Of a DNA stretch of 64,000 nucleotides, positions 19,362-28,447 are shown piece by piece. A program made the position numbers and the translations under genes. Source of the DNA: Sphaerospermopsis aphanizomenoides BCCUSP55. Its GTDB lineage: Bacteria; Cyanobacteriota; Cyanobacteriia; Cyanobacteriales; Nostocaceae. Below the pieces are notes generated by a model. The model had not been told where the DNA came from. It saw only the letters and a list, made by a program, of their open reading frames with translations, and did no database searches. The stretch lies in the NCBI RefSeq assembly GCF_001586785.1, contig NZ_LUFH02000009.1, positions 20,340 to 84,339 on the forward strand, written 5' to 3'. Position 1 is the stretch's first letter; each line of letters starts with the position of its first letter.

Positions 19362-19888
19362 ACCTCAATTGGCTACAAACTTCTATCTTGAATGTTCCAA
19401 GAAGACTTTTGCTACATCTGTAAAGATGTAACTGTAAGACCTGTAGGTACTTGTACTAAAAAGCAGGTTTCTGTGAAACACAAATCGTCTGTCAGAGGAC
19501 AAACTACAGATGTATCTGGTGTAACTGCGCTAAGGCGGAAGATTGTCAATGAGTCGTCCATTGCCTAGAGCTTTAGGTTAATAATTGTAAATTAGTTTCT
19601 GAGGCGTAACATTTGCGTCTCCAGAAAACTTTTTCTACATAAATTAAGATATTTTACAGGTAAGGATGTATCTTTTATTACGGGTATGTCCTTGTTTTGT
19701 CAATTGGGAACAAATATATAGCAGGTGACAGTAGTGGAGTACGCAGTACCGAGTGGTTGCTTAGGATTTCCACTCATTGCTCATTACTCGCCTACACCCA
19801 AGCTCAACAAAAAAGGAAAGTGATTGACTGAAGTTTGTGATTGACTGAAATTTAGATAAAATATAATGCCATTGTTGTGGCAGTTCTC
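19362..19888. other. Intergenic region between trxA and the LOG gene; no gene seen
   Basis: About 520 bases. No credible frame or clear hairpin. Near 19719 a single TATAGCAGGTGACAG unit resembles one end of the TATAGCA repeat family. Confidence 0.5.
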
Positions 19889-20959
19889 ATGACTTCTGAA
19901 ACTTCATTTGAAATACTAGAATCTCTCCAAGCTGATATTGCTGAATTAATAGATCGTTTACCGACCTTAAAACATCGGCAATTTATTCAGCAGGCACTTG
20001 CTACTATAGTGCGTTTGGCTGATAGTGAAGTTGACCGTTTGGACTGGAAAATCTTATCTGCGGCTTTAGCAGATATGGAAAGGGGTTTCCAACTCTTTTA
20101 TGGCTATCGGCACATCCGCAAAGTGACTATATTTGGTTCTGCTCGTTTAGCGCCAGAAACCCCTGAGTACGAAATGGCAGTGCAGTTTGCACGTGCTGTT
20201 TGTCAGTTGGGATTTATGGTGATTACAGGCGGTGGTGGTGGAATTATGCACGCGGGTCAAGAAGGTGCAGGGCGAGATAATTCTTTTGGTTTAAATATTC
20301 AGTTACCTTTTGAACAAGAGGCAAATCCAATTATTAATGGAGACCCTAAACTAATTCATTTTAAATATTTCTTTACCCGCAAGCTATTCCTCCTCAAAGA
20401 AAGTGATGCTGTGGCTTTATTTCCTGGTGGCTTTGGAACTCAGGATGAAGCTTTTGAATGTATGACATTAAGCCAAACAGGTAAATTTGGTCCAGTTCCT
20501 TTAGTTTTAATTGATCCTCCTGGTGGCGATTATTGGCATTCTTGGAGTCAATATATTGATCAACAATTGGTGGCAAAAGGTCTTGTTAGTCCAGATGATC
20601 CTAGTCTGTACACGGTGACAGATAATTTGGAAGTTGCTTGCAATGCCATTACCCGTTTTTATCAAGTTTATCACTCTAGTCGCTATGTAGGTGATCAATT
20701 GATCATCCGCCTCAAACAAGAGTTATTAGATGCAGATGTAGAAGCACTAAATGATAATTTCAGTGACATTCTGGTGGCAGGCAGAATTAAGAAAAGTCAG
20801 GCATTACCCCAAGAAGGTCAAGATGAAACATCGGATTTACCCCGGTTAGTTTTGTATTTCAATCAGCGTGATTTGGGGCGTTTGTATCAGATGATTGCCG
20901 CAATTAACCAATTAGCTATTCCTTCTCCAGAGGAAACAACCCATCCAGAAAGGAAGTAG
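19889..20959 (+). CDS. LOG-family protein with N-terminal helical extension
   Basis: About 356 aa. The Rossmann core (about residues 80-270) carries VTIFGSARL, the GGGGGIMHAGQEGAGRDNS nucleotide loop and PGGFGTQDEAFE (PGGxGTxxE). These define the LOG/lysine-decarboxylase-like superfamily of nucleoside-monophosphate phosphoribohydrolases. The protein is longer than cytokinin-activating LOGs, with about 75 extra N-terminal helical residues and a C-terminal extension of about 80 residues, as in the large cyanobacterial subgroup, so the substrate is uncertain. ATG 19889 is preferred to GTG 19877, four codons upstream. Confidence 0.85.
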   Translation: MTSETSFEILESLQADIAELIDRLPTLKHRQFIQQALATIVRLADSEVDRLDWKILSAALADMERGFQLFYGYRHIRKVTIFGSARLAPETPEYEMAVQFARAVCQLGFMVITGGGGGIMHAGQEGAGRDNSFGLNIQLPFEQEANPIINGDPKLIHFKYFFTRKLFLLKESDAVALFPGGFGTQDEAFECMTLSQTGKFGPVPLVLIDPPGGDYWHSWSQYIDQQLVAKGLVSPDDPSLYTVTDNLEVACNAITRFYQVYHSSRYVGDQLIIRLKQELLDADVEALNDNFSDILVAGRIKKSQALPQEGQDETSDLPRLVLYFNQRDLGRLYQMIAAINQLAIPSPEETTHPERK

Positions 20960-21082
20960 GTTTTAGTCAACTTATACTATTGTGAATTAGGCAAGAGGAT
21001 TGTAAAGGATTAAAGTGTACCCAGCTTCAAAACAATCAAATATTATTCCTATAGCTATAGCCATCAATATTAGGACATCAAC

Positions 21083-21190
21083 TATAGCAGGTGACAGGTG
21101 ACAGGTGACAGGTGACAGTGAGAAATCCGGGTTTAAGAGTCTAAGTTTTAGTGTTGGCAAATGTCCTAACTACACTTGTCTACAGCTATA
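21083..21190. repeat. MITE-like TATAGCA-family element, copy C
   Basis: Starts TATAGCAGGTGACAGGTGAC (four heptamers), then TTTAAGAGTCTAAGTTTTAG, AATGTCCTAACTACACTTGT and CTACAGCTATATA. The ends are inverted repeats. A partial TTAGGACATCAAC lies immediately upstream. Confidence 0.8.
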
Positions 21191-21262
21191 TATCAACAAC
21201 AAAAATAGGTGGGCAATGCCCACCTGACTGGAATAATTATGACTCCTGACTCCTGAATTCTT

Positions 21263-21314
21263 ACTGGGTTTTATCATTTGTTGATGTCCTAACCACCTTA
21301 GCTGTTGCTATATT
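21263..21314. repeat. MITE-like TATAGCA-family element, copy D (partial)
   Basis: TACTGGGTTTTATCATTTGT, TGATGTCCTAACCACCTTAG and CTGTTGCTATA. The terminal TGCTATA overlaps the end of the ABC ATPase gene; read on the minus strand it supplies that gene's TAG stop codon. Confidence 0.8.
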
Positions 21315-22591
21315 GCTAACTCGGTTTCTGGATCAAAAAAGTGAATCTTTTCAGGAATAAGTGATAACCAAAGTTGCTCACCTAAACTAATAAATCTATC
21401 GGGAGGAACTCGCACTTGCAAAGATTGACCTTCTGTACTTGGTGAATCTGGATCATCAATTCTCACAGATAAAAAACTATCATTCCCTAAATTTTCTACC
21501 AAATCTACTTTCACAGGTAAATTTTTGGTGGCGGGTACACTCAAAGTTAAATGTTCTGGACGAATACCTAAAATTAAAGTTTGTCCATCATATTTTTGTA
21601 ATGGTCTTCCCCATACTTCTGGCAGGGTGAAACGAAAGTTAGCATGGGTAATTAATAAAGGTGCATGAAATTCTACAGGAATAAAATTCATTGGTGGTGA
21701 ACCAATAAATTCTGCTACAAAGCGGTTAGCAGGATGGTTGTAGAGTTCTAATGGTGGTGCGACTTGCTGAATTTTTCCGCCAGACATAATGGCAATGCGA
21801 TCGCCCATTGTCATGGCTTCAGTTTGATCATGAGTGACGTAAATGGTTGTTGTTCCCAACTGACGCTGCAATTTCACAATTTGGGCGCGAGTTTCCGCCC
21901 GTAATTTCGCATCTAAGTTAGATAATGGTTCATCCATTAAAAATACTTGGGGATTTCTGGCGATCGCTCTTCCTAATGCTACCCTTTGTCTTTGTCCTCC
22001 AGATAACTGTTTGGGTAAACGATTTAATAAAGTTTCAATTTGTAATAATTGGGCAACATTCCGCACTCTTTGATCTACTATTCGTTCTTGTTCAGAAAGA
22101 TAACGCAGTCCTTTGGGCAACTTTCTCGTCACTCCTACCAGGACATTTTCTCCCCACTTGCGTAGTAAAGGTGAAGAAACAGTTTCCCTATTTCCCAAGC
22201 GCCGACGTAAGCCAAAGGCGATGTTTTCATACACCGTCATGTGCGGATAAAGGGCGTAATTTTGAAACACCATTGCAATGTCTCGTTCTTTGGGAGGTAA
22301 ATCATTAATCAAGCGAAGCCCTGCGGGCGCACTGGCGCTATCGCCCACCCAGATATTACCCCCAGTCATCACCTCTAACCCAGCTATTAACCGCAGCAAG
22401 GTACTTTTACCGCAACCAGAGGGACCCACCAGCACCATAAATTCACCATCGGCAATGGTTAAATTAATGCGCCGCAGGACATTTATACTATCTGCACCTT
22501 CTTTTTCTGGTGATGACATCTGTGTCGTCACACCTTCCCCCTTGCGAGGAGGAAAACTTTTATAAACGTTCTCTAATACAACTTGTGCCAT
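21308..22591 (-). CDS. ABC transporter ATP-binding protein (MalK/UgpC type)
   Basis: 427 aa. It energises a sugar or other solute importer. Visible are Walker A GPSGCGKSTLL, the Q-loop MVFQNYALYPHMTV, signature LSGGQRQRVALGRA, Walker B VFLMDEPLSNLDAKL, switch His in IYVTHDQTEAMTM, and a C-terminal TOBE region (LILGIRPEHLTL, RVPPDRFISLGEQLWLSL). It is longer than MalK for three reasons: an N-terminal insert (about 20-35), an 11-residue insert (SASAPAGLRLI) encoded by a dispersed Nostoc repeat at 22311-22346, and a long helical insert before the signature. There is no permease gene next to it. The stop codon lies in a TATAGCA repeat end. Confidence 0.92.
   Translation of the reverse strand: MAQVVLENVYKSFPPRKGEGVTTQMSSPEKEGADSINVLRRINLTIADGEFMVLVGPSGCGKSTLLRLIAGLEVMTGGNIWVGDSASAPAGLRLINDLPPKERDIAMVFQNYALYPHMTVYENIAFGLRRRLGNRETVSSPLLRKWGENVLVGVTRKLPKGLRYLSEQERIVDQRVRNVAQLLQIETLLNRLPKQLSGGQRQRVALGRAIARNPQVFLMDEPLSNLDAKLRAETRAQIVKLQRQLGTTTIYVTHDQTEAMTMGDRIAIMSGGKIQQVAPPLELYNHPANRFVAEFIGSPPMNFIPVEFHAPLLITHANFRFTLPEVWGRPLQKYDGQTLILGIRPEHLTLSVPATKNLPVKVDLVENLGNDSFLSVRIDDPDSPSTEGQSLQVRVPPDRFISLGEQLWLSLIPEKIHFFDPETELAI
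22311..22346. repeat. Dispersed GC-rich repeat inserted in a coding sequence
   Basis: AAGCGAAGCCCTGCGGGCGC followed by ACTGGCGCTATCGCCC is a typical Nostocales interspersed repeat, here in frame within the ABC ATPase gene. It adds SASAPAGLRLI between the strand with WVGD and the conserved NDLPPKERD. Confidence 0.8.
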
Positions 22592-22815
22592 AGGTAATTA
22601 CTTTAATAGTGATTAATCTGTACAAGTGGGACTTTCTCACCTGTATAGTAGTCAGTATAGTATCCCTAGATTAGCCTAGAAGTAAACTTATACAACAGGT
22701 TCTCTTGTTTTTGAATCAAAGTGGAAAAATCCTAGAGAATATGCGTACAGATTACAACTTTAAACTTAGTTAAAAGTCCAAAATTATCACTATTTTCATT
22801 CAGAACACAAAGATT

Positions 22816-23199
22816 TTATCCAGGTAAATTAGTGTTTTTAGGAGGAAATTTACACTTTACCTCTATTTCTAAATTACTTTCAGCACTACCTTCCGTAATA
22901 AAAGGAATGCCAGCTTTCCCACCAATTTTCATTCCAAACTTCAGGGTTACTTCCTCAATTTCTGCTGCGCCAAAATCCTTAAAAGCACTGACAGCATACA
23001 TCGCATAACCCCGCATCATTTTTTTGGCTTGCTGCAATTTTACCAATGCGGGATTATCTCCCATGCCAATTTCACCCGTGTCATGATCATAAACTGGGCT
23101 AGGTAGAGATACATCTTCTTTACCTTTTGACTCTATATAAATTTCATAAGATTCACCATTTTCTTCAAAGCGGAGAATTTCTAATTGGGATTCTGACAT
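22816..23199 (-). CDS. Trypco1-like small protein (CU044_2847 family)
   Basis: 127 aa, no TM or signal. The pattern is an N-terminal beta strand region (LEILRFEENGESYEIYIES), a helix (LVKLQQAKKMMRGYAMYAVSAF), then IEEVTLKFGMKIGGKAG and GSAESNLEIEVKCKF. This resembles the Trypsin-co-occurring domain 1 (CU044_2847) family, whose members have an FGVKL...EAG...A..EVTL signature. They occur next to trypsin- or caspase-type peptidases and NACHT/STAND proteins in bacterial conflict systems. Here it is divergent from a caspase-STAND-WD40 gene with a 121-base shared promoter region. The family call rests on remembered motif shape, so it is moderate. Confidence 0.7.
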   Translation of the reverse strand: MSESQLEILRFEENGESYEIYIESKGKEDVSLPSPVYDHDTGEIGMGDNPALVKLQQAKKMMRGYAMYAVSAFKDFGAAEIEEVTLKFGMKIGGKAGIPFITEGSAESNLEIEVKCKFPPKNTNLPG

Positions 23200-23320
23200 A
23201 AATTGAAATTTACTTTTTCTAAAGTTTTAACTATTTTTCGCTCAAAATAGTTTATCGTACTGGTATCTATAACATCCTAAATTGAGATAATTGTCAACAA
23301 CAATTACCATTTGTTTACCT

Positions 23321-26300
23321 ATGACTCGATATGCACTTGTAATTGGTATTTCTCAGTATAGTTACTTTGGTCAATTGCCAACACCAACTGGTGATGCTGA
23401 AGCAATTGCCCAAATACTGGAAAAATACGGCAATTTTCAACAAGTCAGACGTTATCCCTACCGCCGTAATATCGAGAACCATAACTATCCTGAAATGGTA
23501 AATCAACCAGTGACAGGAATGTCAGTAATGCAACAATTACAGGAGTTCTTATCAAAACAAGCAGAAGATAGCGAAGCACTGATTTATTTTACTGGACATG
23601 GAATAACAGTTTCACCTTATTTGGGAAATTCTGAAGGTTTTTTAGCAGCCTCAGATTGTCAATTAGAGAGAGATGGTAGTCGCATCATTGGACAAAAAAA
23701 TGGTATTCCCTTTAGTAAACTCAATGAAGAAATTCGCAATTCTCATTTAAGTAACTTAGTTGTAATTTTAGACTGTTGTCACAGTGGTTATTTTATTGAA
23801 AGGAATCTATTAGAAAGTAGTTTCAATGCTTTTAGCGCCCAAAAAGATTATTATCTAATTGCAGGTTGTCGCAGTTTTCAAGAAGGCAAAATTATTAAGG
23901 GTGAATCCCACAGTGTTTTTACTACTGCTTTAATTAAAGCATTTTCCGAAGAAAACGCTGATCCAAAAAGAAGTATTACTGGCGACCGCTTATTTGACAG
24001 TATTAGCCGAGAGTTGTACGGTTCAGTGCAAGAAGCTATTCGTTTTGGTTGGGGAAAATCTATTCAATTATTAACCTATCCTCCTCAAGAAAATGATTTA
24101 GAAAATATTGAAATTACTCTCAATATAGATAATCCATATTTAGGATTAAAGTCTTTTGATTTAGAGCAAGCTTATCTATTTCATGGACGACAAAATGCAG
24201 TGAGAGCATTGTTAGAACGCCTGACTAATTCTCGGTTCTTAGCTGTAATTGGTGCTTCTGGATGTGGTAAATCCTCTTTAGTGAAAGCGGGTTTATTACA
24301 TGAATTGAGTGATAATTATTTTGCGGGTAGTAGTAACTGGAAGAGGGAGATTTTAACTCCAGGTTCTCATCCTCTTTATAAATTACAAGAAGTTCTCGAC
24401 CATCATCCAGATAATCAACCTTATATCTTATTTATTGACCAATTTGAAGAAATTTTTACTCTTACCCAAAGCGAAGAAGAAAGAATTAGATTTATTCAAT
24501 TAATTGCCAATGAAGTCACCAACCAAGAAAAACAGACTCGTGTAATTATTGCTATGCGGGGAGATTTTTTAGATAAATGCGCTGAATATCCCGAAGCAGC
24601 AAATTTAATTAATCAAAATCAAATAACATCTTATCTCGTACAACCCCTATCTTTAGAAGAATTGGAAGTTGCGATCGCACAACCTGCGAAATTACATGGT
24701 GTCACCTTTGAATCTGGTTTAGTATCAAAAATTATTGATGATGTAGCACAACAACCCGGCGCTTTACCCTTAATGCAATATGCTTTAAAGGAATTATGGG
24801 ATGCTTGTATTCAAAATAAATCTAATGAAAATTCCCAGTTAACCTTTGCAGGTTATCAAAAAATTGGTGAAGTAAAAGGTGCATTAGAAAAAACAGCAAA
24901 TCGTCTCTACAATAGTCTCACTGCTGAAAATGATAAAAAGTTTATCCGTCGTTTATTTGCGATGGAGTTGGTAAATTTAGGGGATGGAAAAGAAGTTACT
25001 AGAAAACGAGCAAATTGGGAAAGATTAAAAGAGATAGTTAATTCAGAATCACAATTAAATAATATTATCAGTCGTTTAGTAGATGCTCGTTTAATTGTCA
25101 CCACTGAAAAAACAGTAGAAGTTGCTCACGAAGCTTTATTTAGTGAATGGTCTTTATTAAAGAATTGGATTACAGACAGTCGTGATGATATTCGTTTAAG
25201 TCAAAGTTTACAAACTTCTTGTCGAGAATGGCGAGAAATTTACCATAAATCTGATGATGCTTTACTCACAGGTGCGAGGTTAGCTGCTATTGAAGAATGG
25301 AAAGAGAGAACTTTAGAAAAACTCCCTGAACAAGAGGAAGATTATATTCGCAGGAGTATAGAAAAAAGGGATAAAGATCAGCAAGAAACAATTGTCAGAA
25401 TTGAAAGGGAATTAGAGCAAGTAAGGAAACTTCAAAAATTTGCAGAAATTCAACTTCAAGTAGCAAGATTTCAAAAAATTGCAACTATTATTGTTAGTGG
25501 ATTGTTATTATTTTCTGCCTCTTTAGGAATATTATCATACAGAATTAATTTGCAAAAAGATAAGGAACAGTTACTGTCTGTTATCAACTTACGTGACGAA
25601 GCTAAAAAAGATTATTATGATAAACATGATCAAATTGGTGCATTGATGACAAGTGTTAAAGCATTAGATAAATTAAACAAAATTAATTTAGATAAAGACA
25701 AAACCAATGAAATTAGAGATGACATTAAAACTATAGTATATGGAGTTAAGGAGAGAAATAGATTAGAAGGTCATGGCAAAAAAGTGTGGAGTATTAGTAT
25801 TAGTCCTGATGGAGATAAAATTGTTTCTGCCAGTGCTGATAACACTATTAAGCTTTGGAGTATAAAAGGCAAATTATTAGATACATTTTTAATTACAAAT
25901 AATGCAGTTAATGTTGTTAGGTTTAGTAACAAAAATAATGATATTATTGTTTCTGGGAGTGAAGATGGTTACTTAATATTATGGAAAATAGTTGATGATA
26001 AATTAGTCAATATCTCAACTAAAAAAGTATCCAATACATATATATATGATGTGACTTTTGGACAAGATGATAAAATAATTGCTTTCTCCTGCGCTGACGG
26101 TACTATTAATACTGCTAAATTAAGTGAATACAGTCAACTGGAGCAAGTTACAACTATCTTTAAAGAACCAATTAATAATAATACTATTTCTCAGAACTTT
26201 AGTTTAGATTTTCGTCTTGACGCAAACACAGCAACTTTAGCTTATAGTTATCAAGGTAGTAATATTAATATATTGAATATTCCCAATAAAACAAAAATAT

Positions 26301-26845
26301 GGGAATCGATTAATAGAGATAATACAGCAATTAATAAAATTCGTTTTAGTCCAGATGGAAAACTATTAGCTTTTGCTAAAAATAATGGAGAAATTAAAAT
26401 TTTAGATAGCACCAAAAATTATACTGTAATAGGAAAAATTCAATCCTATCTAGGTTTACTCAGTATAGCATTTAACCAAAATAACCAAATAGCGACATCT
26501 TATCGTGATATAGATAAAGGTATTTTATTTTGGGATATAGACAAAGTAAGGAAAAATTATAAACCATCAGTCTCAACAGATGAAAATACAACATCATATG
26601 AAATCCAATTACTTGGACATCAAGAAGATATTAAAGATATAAGTTTTAATCCTCAAGATCCCTGGACGCTTATTTCTGCTAGTGGAGACACTACAATTAA
26701 AATTTGGGATTTGAAAGAAAATTCAAATATCAGCAATTTATTAGAAGATAGTTGTTTACATATCAAAGATTATTTATTAATTAATAAAGACCAAAACAAA
26801 CAAAATATTCAAGAAGTTTTTGATATTTGTCAACAATTTTTATGA
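23321..26845 (+). CDS. Caspase-like / nSTAND NTPase / WD40 protein
   Basis: 1174 aa, starting at ATG 23321 (MTRYALVIGIS, the usual first strand of a caspase p20 domain). Domains: caspase-like peptidase (1-255) with catalytic His in YFTGHG (93) and Cys in LDCCHSG (153); STAND-type NTPase (about 270-690) beginning NPYLGLKSFD...FHGR, Walker A GASGCGKSS (311-319), Walker B ILFIDQFEE; a helical region; a TM helix (about 716-740, IATIIVSGLLLFSASLGIL); then WD40 repeats (about 815-1135, GHGKKVWSISISPDG...TIKLW, ending GDTTIKIWDL). Probable working: WD40/STAND senses a trigger and activates the protease. Such proteins are linked to defence and regulated death in multicellular cyanobacteria. The 3' end overlaps the convergent peptidase gene by 16 bases. 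Confidence 0.9.
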   Translation: MTRYALVIGISQYSYFGQLPTPTGDAEAIAQILEKYGNFQQVRRYPYRRNIENHNYPEMVNQPVTGMSVMQQLQEFLSKQAEDSEALIYFTGHGITVSPYLGNSEGFLAASDCQLERDGSRIIGQKNGIPFSKLNEEIRNSHLSNLVVILDCCHSGYFIERNLLESSFNAFSAQKDYYLIAGCRSFQEGKIIKGESHSVFTTALIKAFSEENADPKRSITGDRLFDSISRELYGSVQEAIRFGWGKSIQLLTYPPQENDLENIEITLNIDNPYLGLKSFDLEQAYLFHGRQNAVRALLERLTNSRFLAVIGASGCGKSSLVKAGLLHELSDNYFAGSSNWKREILTPGSHPLYKLQEVLDHHPDNQPYILFIDQFEEIFTLTQSEEERIRFIQLIANEVTNQEKQTRVIIAMRGDFLDKCAEYPEAANLINQNQITSYLVQPLSLEELEVAIAQPAKLHGVTFESGLVSKIIDDVAQQPGALPLMQYALKELWDACIQNKSNENSQLTFAGYQKIGEVKGALEKTANRLYNSLTAENDKKFIRRLFAMELVNLGDGKEVTRKRANWERLKEIVNSESQLNNIISRLVDARLIVTTEKTVEVAHEALFSEWSLLKNWITDSRDDIRLSQSLQTSCREWREIYHKSDDALLTGARLAAIEEWKERTLEKLPEQEEDYIRRSIEKRDKDQQETIVRIERELEQVRKLQKFAEIQLQVARFQKIATIIVSGLLLFSASLGILSYRINLQKDKEQLLSVINLRDEAKKDYYDKHDQIGALMTSVKALDKLNKINLDKDKTNEIRDDIKTIVYGVKERNRLEGHGKKVWSISISPDGDKIVSASADNTIKLWSIKGKLLDTFLITNNAVNVVRFSNKNNDIIVSGSEDGYLILWKIVDDKLVNISTKKVSNTYIYDVTFGQDDKIIAFSCADGTINTAKLSEYSQLEQVTTIFKEPINNNTISQNFSLDFRLDANTATLAYSYQGSNINILNIPNKTKIWESINRDNTAINKIRFSPDGKLLAFAKNNGEIKILDSTKNYTVIGKIQSYLGLLSIAFNQNNQIATSYRDIDKGILFWDIDKVRKNYKPSVSTDENTTSYEIQLLGHQEDIKDISFNPQDPWTLISASGDTTIKIWDLKENSNISNLLEDSCLHIKDYLLINKDQNKQNIQEVFDICQQFL

Positions 26846-28128
26846 CAACAACTTGCTGTTTCCCACGGTTTATTGCAACAACTACAATTTATGTTTTCAA
26901 ATATAGAACTTCCACTTTGACTCACTTCTAACCCAACTCCACTAAAATCAATCCACTCAGCATTTAATAAAGACCACCAATTAGTCGCTAAACCTTGTTC
27001 AACATAATAATAGGGAAGCCAACCATAACCTTTATCTCCCCATGTTTCTGTTCCCCAAGAATTTCTAACCAAAAATGCACCTTTTAAAGGTTCTTCAGAC
27101 TTATTAGGATTTTTAAATTCCATATTATCATCATAACCAACTGCCACCAGTGCATGGCCTTCTTGATTTTTGGAATTATTAATTTTAACTACATCAATTT
27201 GCCCTAACCTCTCGATATTCTCCGACTTTTCTTTTATCTGGTCATCGTTAGTAATATTGTTTTCCAGAATATTAGCATCACGAAACCCAAAAATTGCCGG
27301 AAACCCAGAAGCTAGAGCAATTCTAATTTGGACTAATAATATTTTTCTACTTTCCAATACCTCCTCTTTACTTTTTTGAGATTCATCCTGTTTATCTAAT
27401 CTAAAATAATGAGTCGCTTGATAATTTTGGGCATAAGCATAGCAAAATGGTGAAGGTTCATCATTTAAGGTTTTTACATCAGAATTCCAGCATTTTTCAG
27501 GGGCTACACCAAACAATGTCATTGCTTTAAATGTATCTCTAATTGTAGCTCCCTCATCTTCATTTGATACTTTTGCTTTATTGGTTAAGCCCATCAATTC
27601 TTTGGTTACTTTATAAAGAAACATCCAAGAAAGATTCTCTTGTTTTGAATCAGAAACATCATTTTCATTTTGAGGAGCAGAATTTTTATTCACACTCCCA
27701 TTCATGCGATTTTGAAAATATTCCATTAAAGCTACCCCTGCACAGGCTGTACAAGCTGGTATACTTTTTTGATTTTTAACTGGAGAAAACCACTCTCTTA
27801 AATCAACTGATTCTGGTAAAAATAAATCTTGATTTTGTAATGATGCCAGATATTTTTGATATTTCTTACTTTTAACTAAAGGTAAAAATAAATAGGTAGG
27901 CTGATTATATCTGTGTCTTTTCGCCTTCCATTCTTCTTCTGGTACTAACCGCAATGCTCTTCTTAATATAGGTGAATCATCATCATTAGCAAATAAAGCC
28001 CGTTCAAGTTTAATATTTTTTCCTTCTGTTTCTCGTTCCTGTGGCGGTAATTTGCTGATAACAGTTTCTAAGAAATAATCTCTATCATCAGTTTCATCAA
28101 CGATCCATCCGGTTTTAAACTCTACCAT
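26830..28128 (-). CDS. Papain-like C1 family cysteine peptidase
   Basis: 432 aa. The triad is complete: Cys126 in NQKSIPACTACA (six residues after Gln120, as in papain), His325 in EGHALVAVGYDD and Asn356 in LVRNSWGTETWGDKGYGW. About 105 residues precede the mature-like start LPESVDLREWFSP and may be an inhibitory prodomain, although there is no signal peptide, so the enzyme is probably cytoplasmic. The C-terminus is unusually Cys-rich (INCSCCNKPWETASCCHKNC), suggesting metal binding or redox control. The gene is convergent with the caspase-STAND gene and overlaps it by 16 bases, suggesting linked evolution of two proteases. Confidence 0.88.
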   Translation of the reverse strand: MVEFKTGWIVDETDDRDYFLETVISKLPPQERETEGKNIKLERALFANDDDSPILRRALRLVPEEEWKAKRHRYNQPTYLFLPLVKSKKYQKYLASLQNQDLFLPESVDLREWFSPVKNQKSIPACTACAGVALMEYFQNRMNGSVNKNSAPQNENDVSDSKQENLSWMFLYKVTKELMGLTNKAKVSNEDEGATIRDTFKAMTLFGVAPEKCWNSDVKTLNDEPSPFCYAYAQNYQATHYFRLDKQDESQKSKEEVLESRKILLVQIRIALASGFPAIFGFRDANILENNITNDDQIKEKSENIERLGQIDVVKINNSKNQEGHALVAVGYDDNMEFKNPNKSEEPLKGAFLVRNSWGTETWGDKGYGWLPYYYVEQGLATNWWSLLNAEWIDFSGVGLEVSQSGSSIFENINCSCCNKPWETASCCHKNC

Positions 28129-28447
28129 CTATTTCCCTGAGTAAAATCAATTTTTAAGCACTTACGCAATTCAACTGACATAATACCAAAAATGGACTAA
28201 GTAAATCATTAAAAATCATTAAAAAATTGCAATACATATCTTCATAAATTAGATATGCGTTTTGCTGTCAAATTCTTAATAACAGCGAATTTCAGTAAGT
28301 GTGATTTTGATAAAAATTGATTAAATGTGAAAAATCAGGTTGCTACCAAACTCTTCCTTAACAATAAGATCCCAGACTGATCTCAAAAGTCGGGGATCTC
28401 AATCCTTTCTGAGTGGAATGAATAAAGCTACAATTGCCAAAAGTCAA
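28129..28447. other. Intergenic region between two minus-strand genes
   Basis: AT-rich, with a dispersed stem-loop (28367-28399) and no credible gene. It should hold the peptidase promoter at its left end. Confidence 0.5.
28367..28399. repeat. Dispersed stem-loop (GATCCC...GGGGATC family)
   Basis: AGATCCCAGACTGATCTC then AAAAGTCGGGGATCT; a partial match to the hairpins at 10415, 46996 and 57847. Confidence 0.7.
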
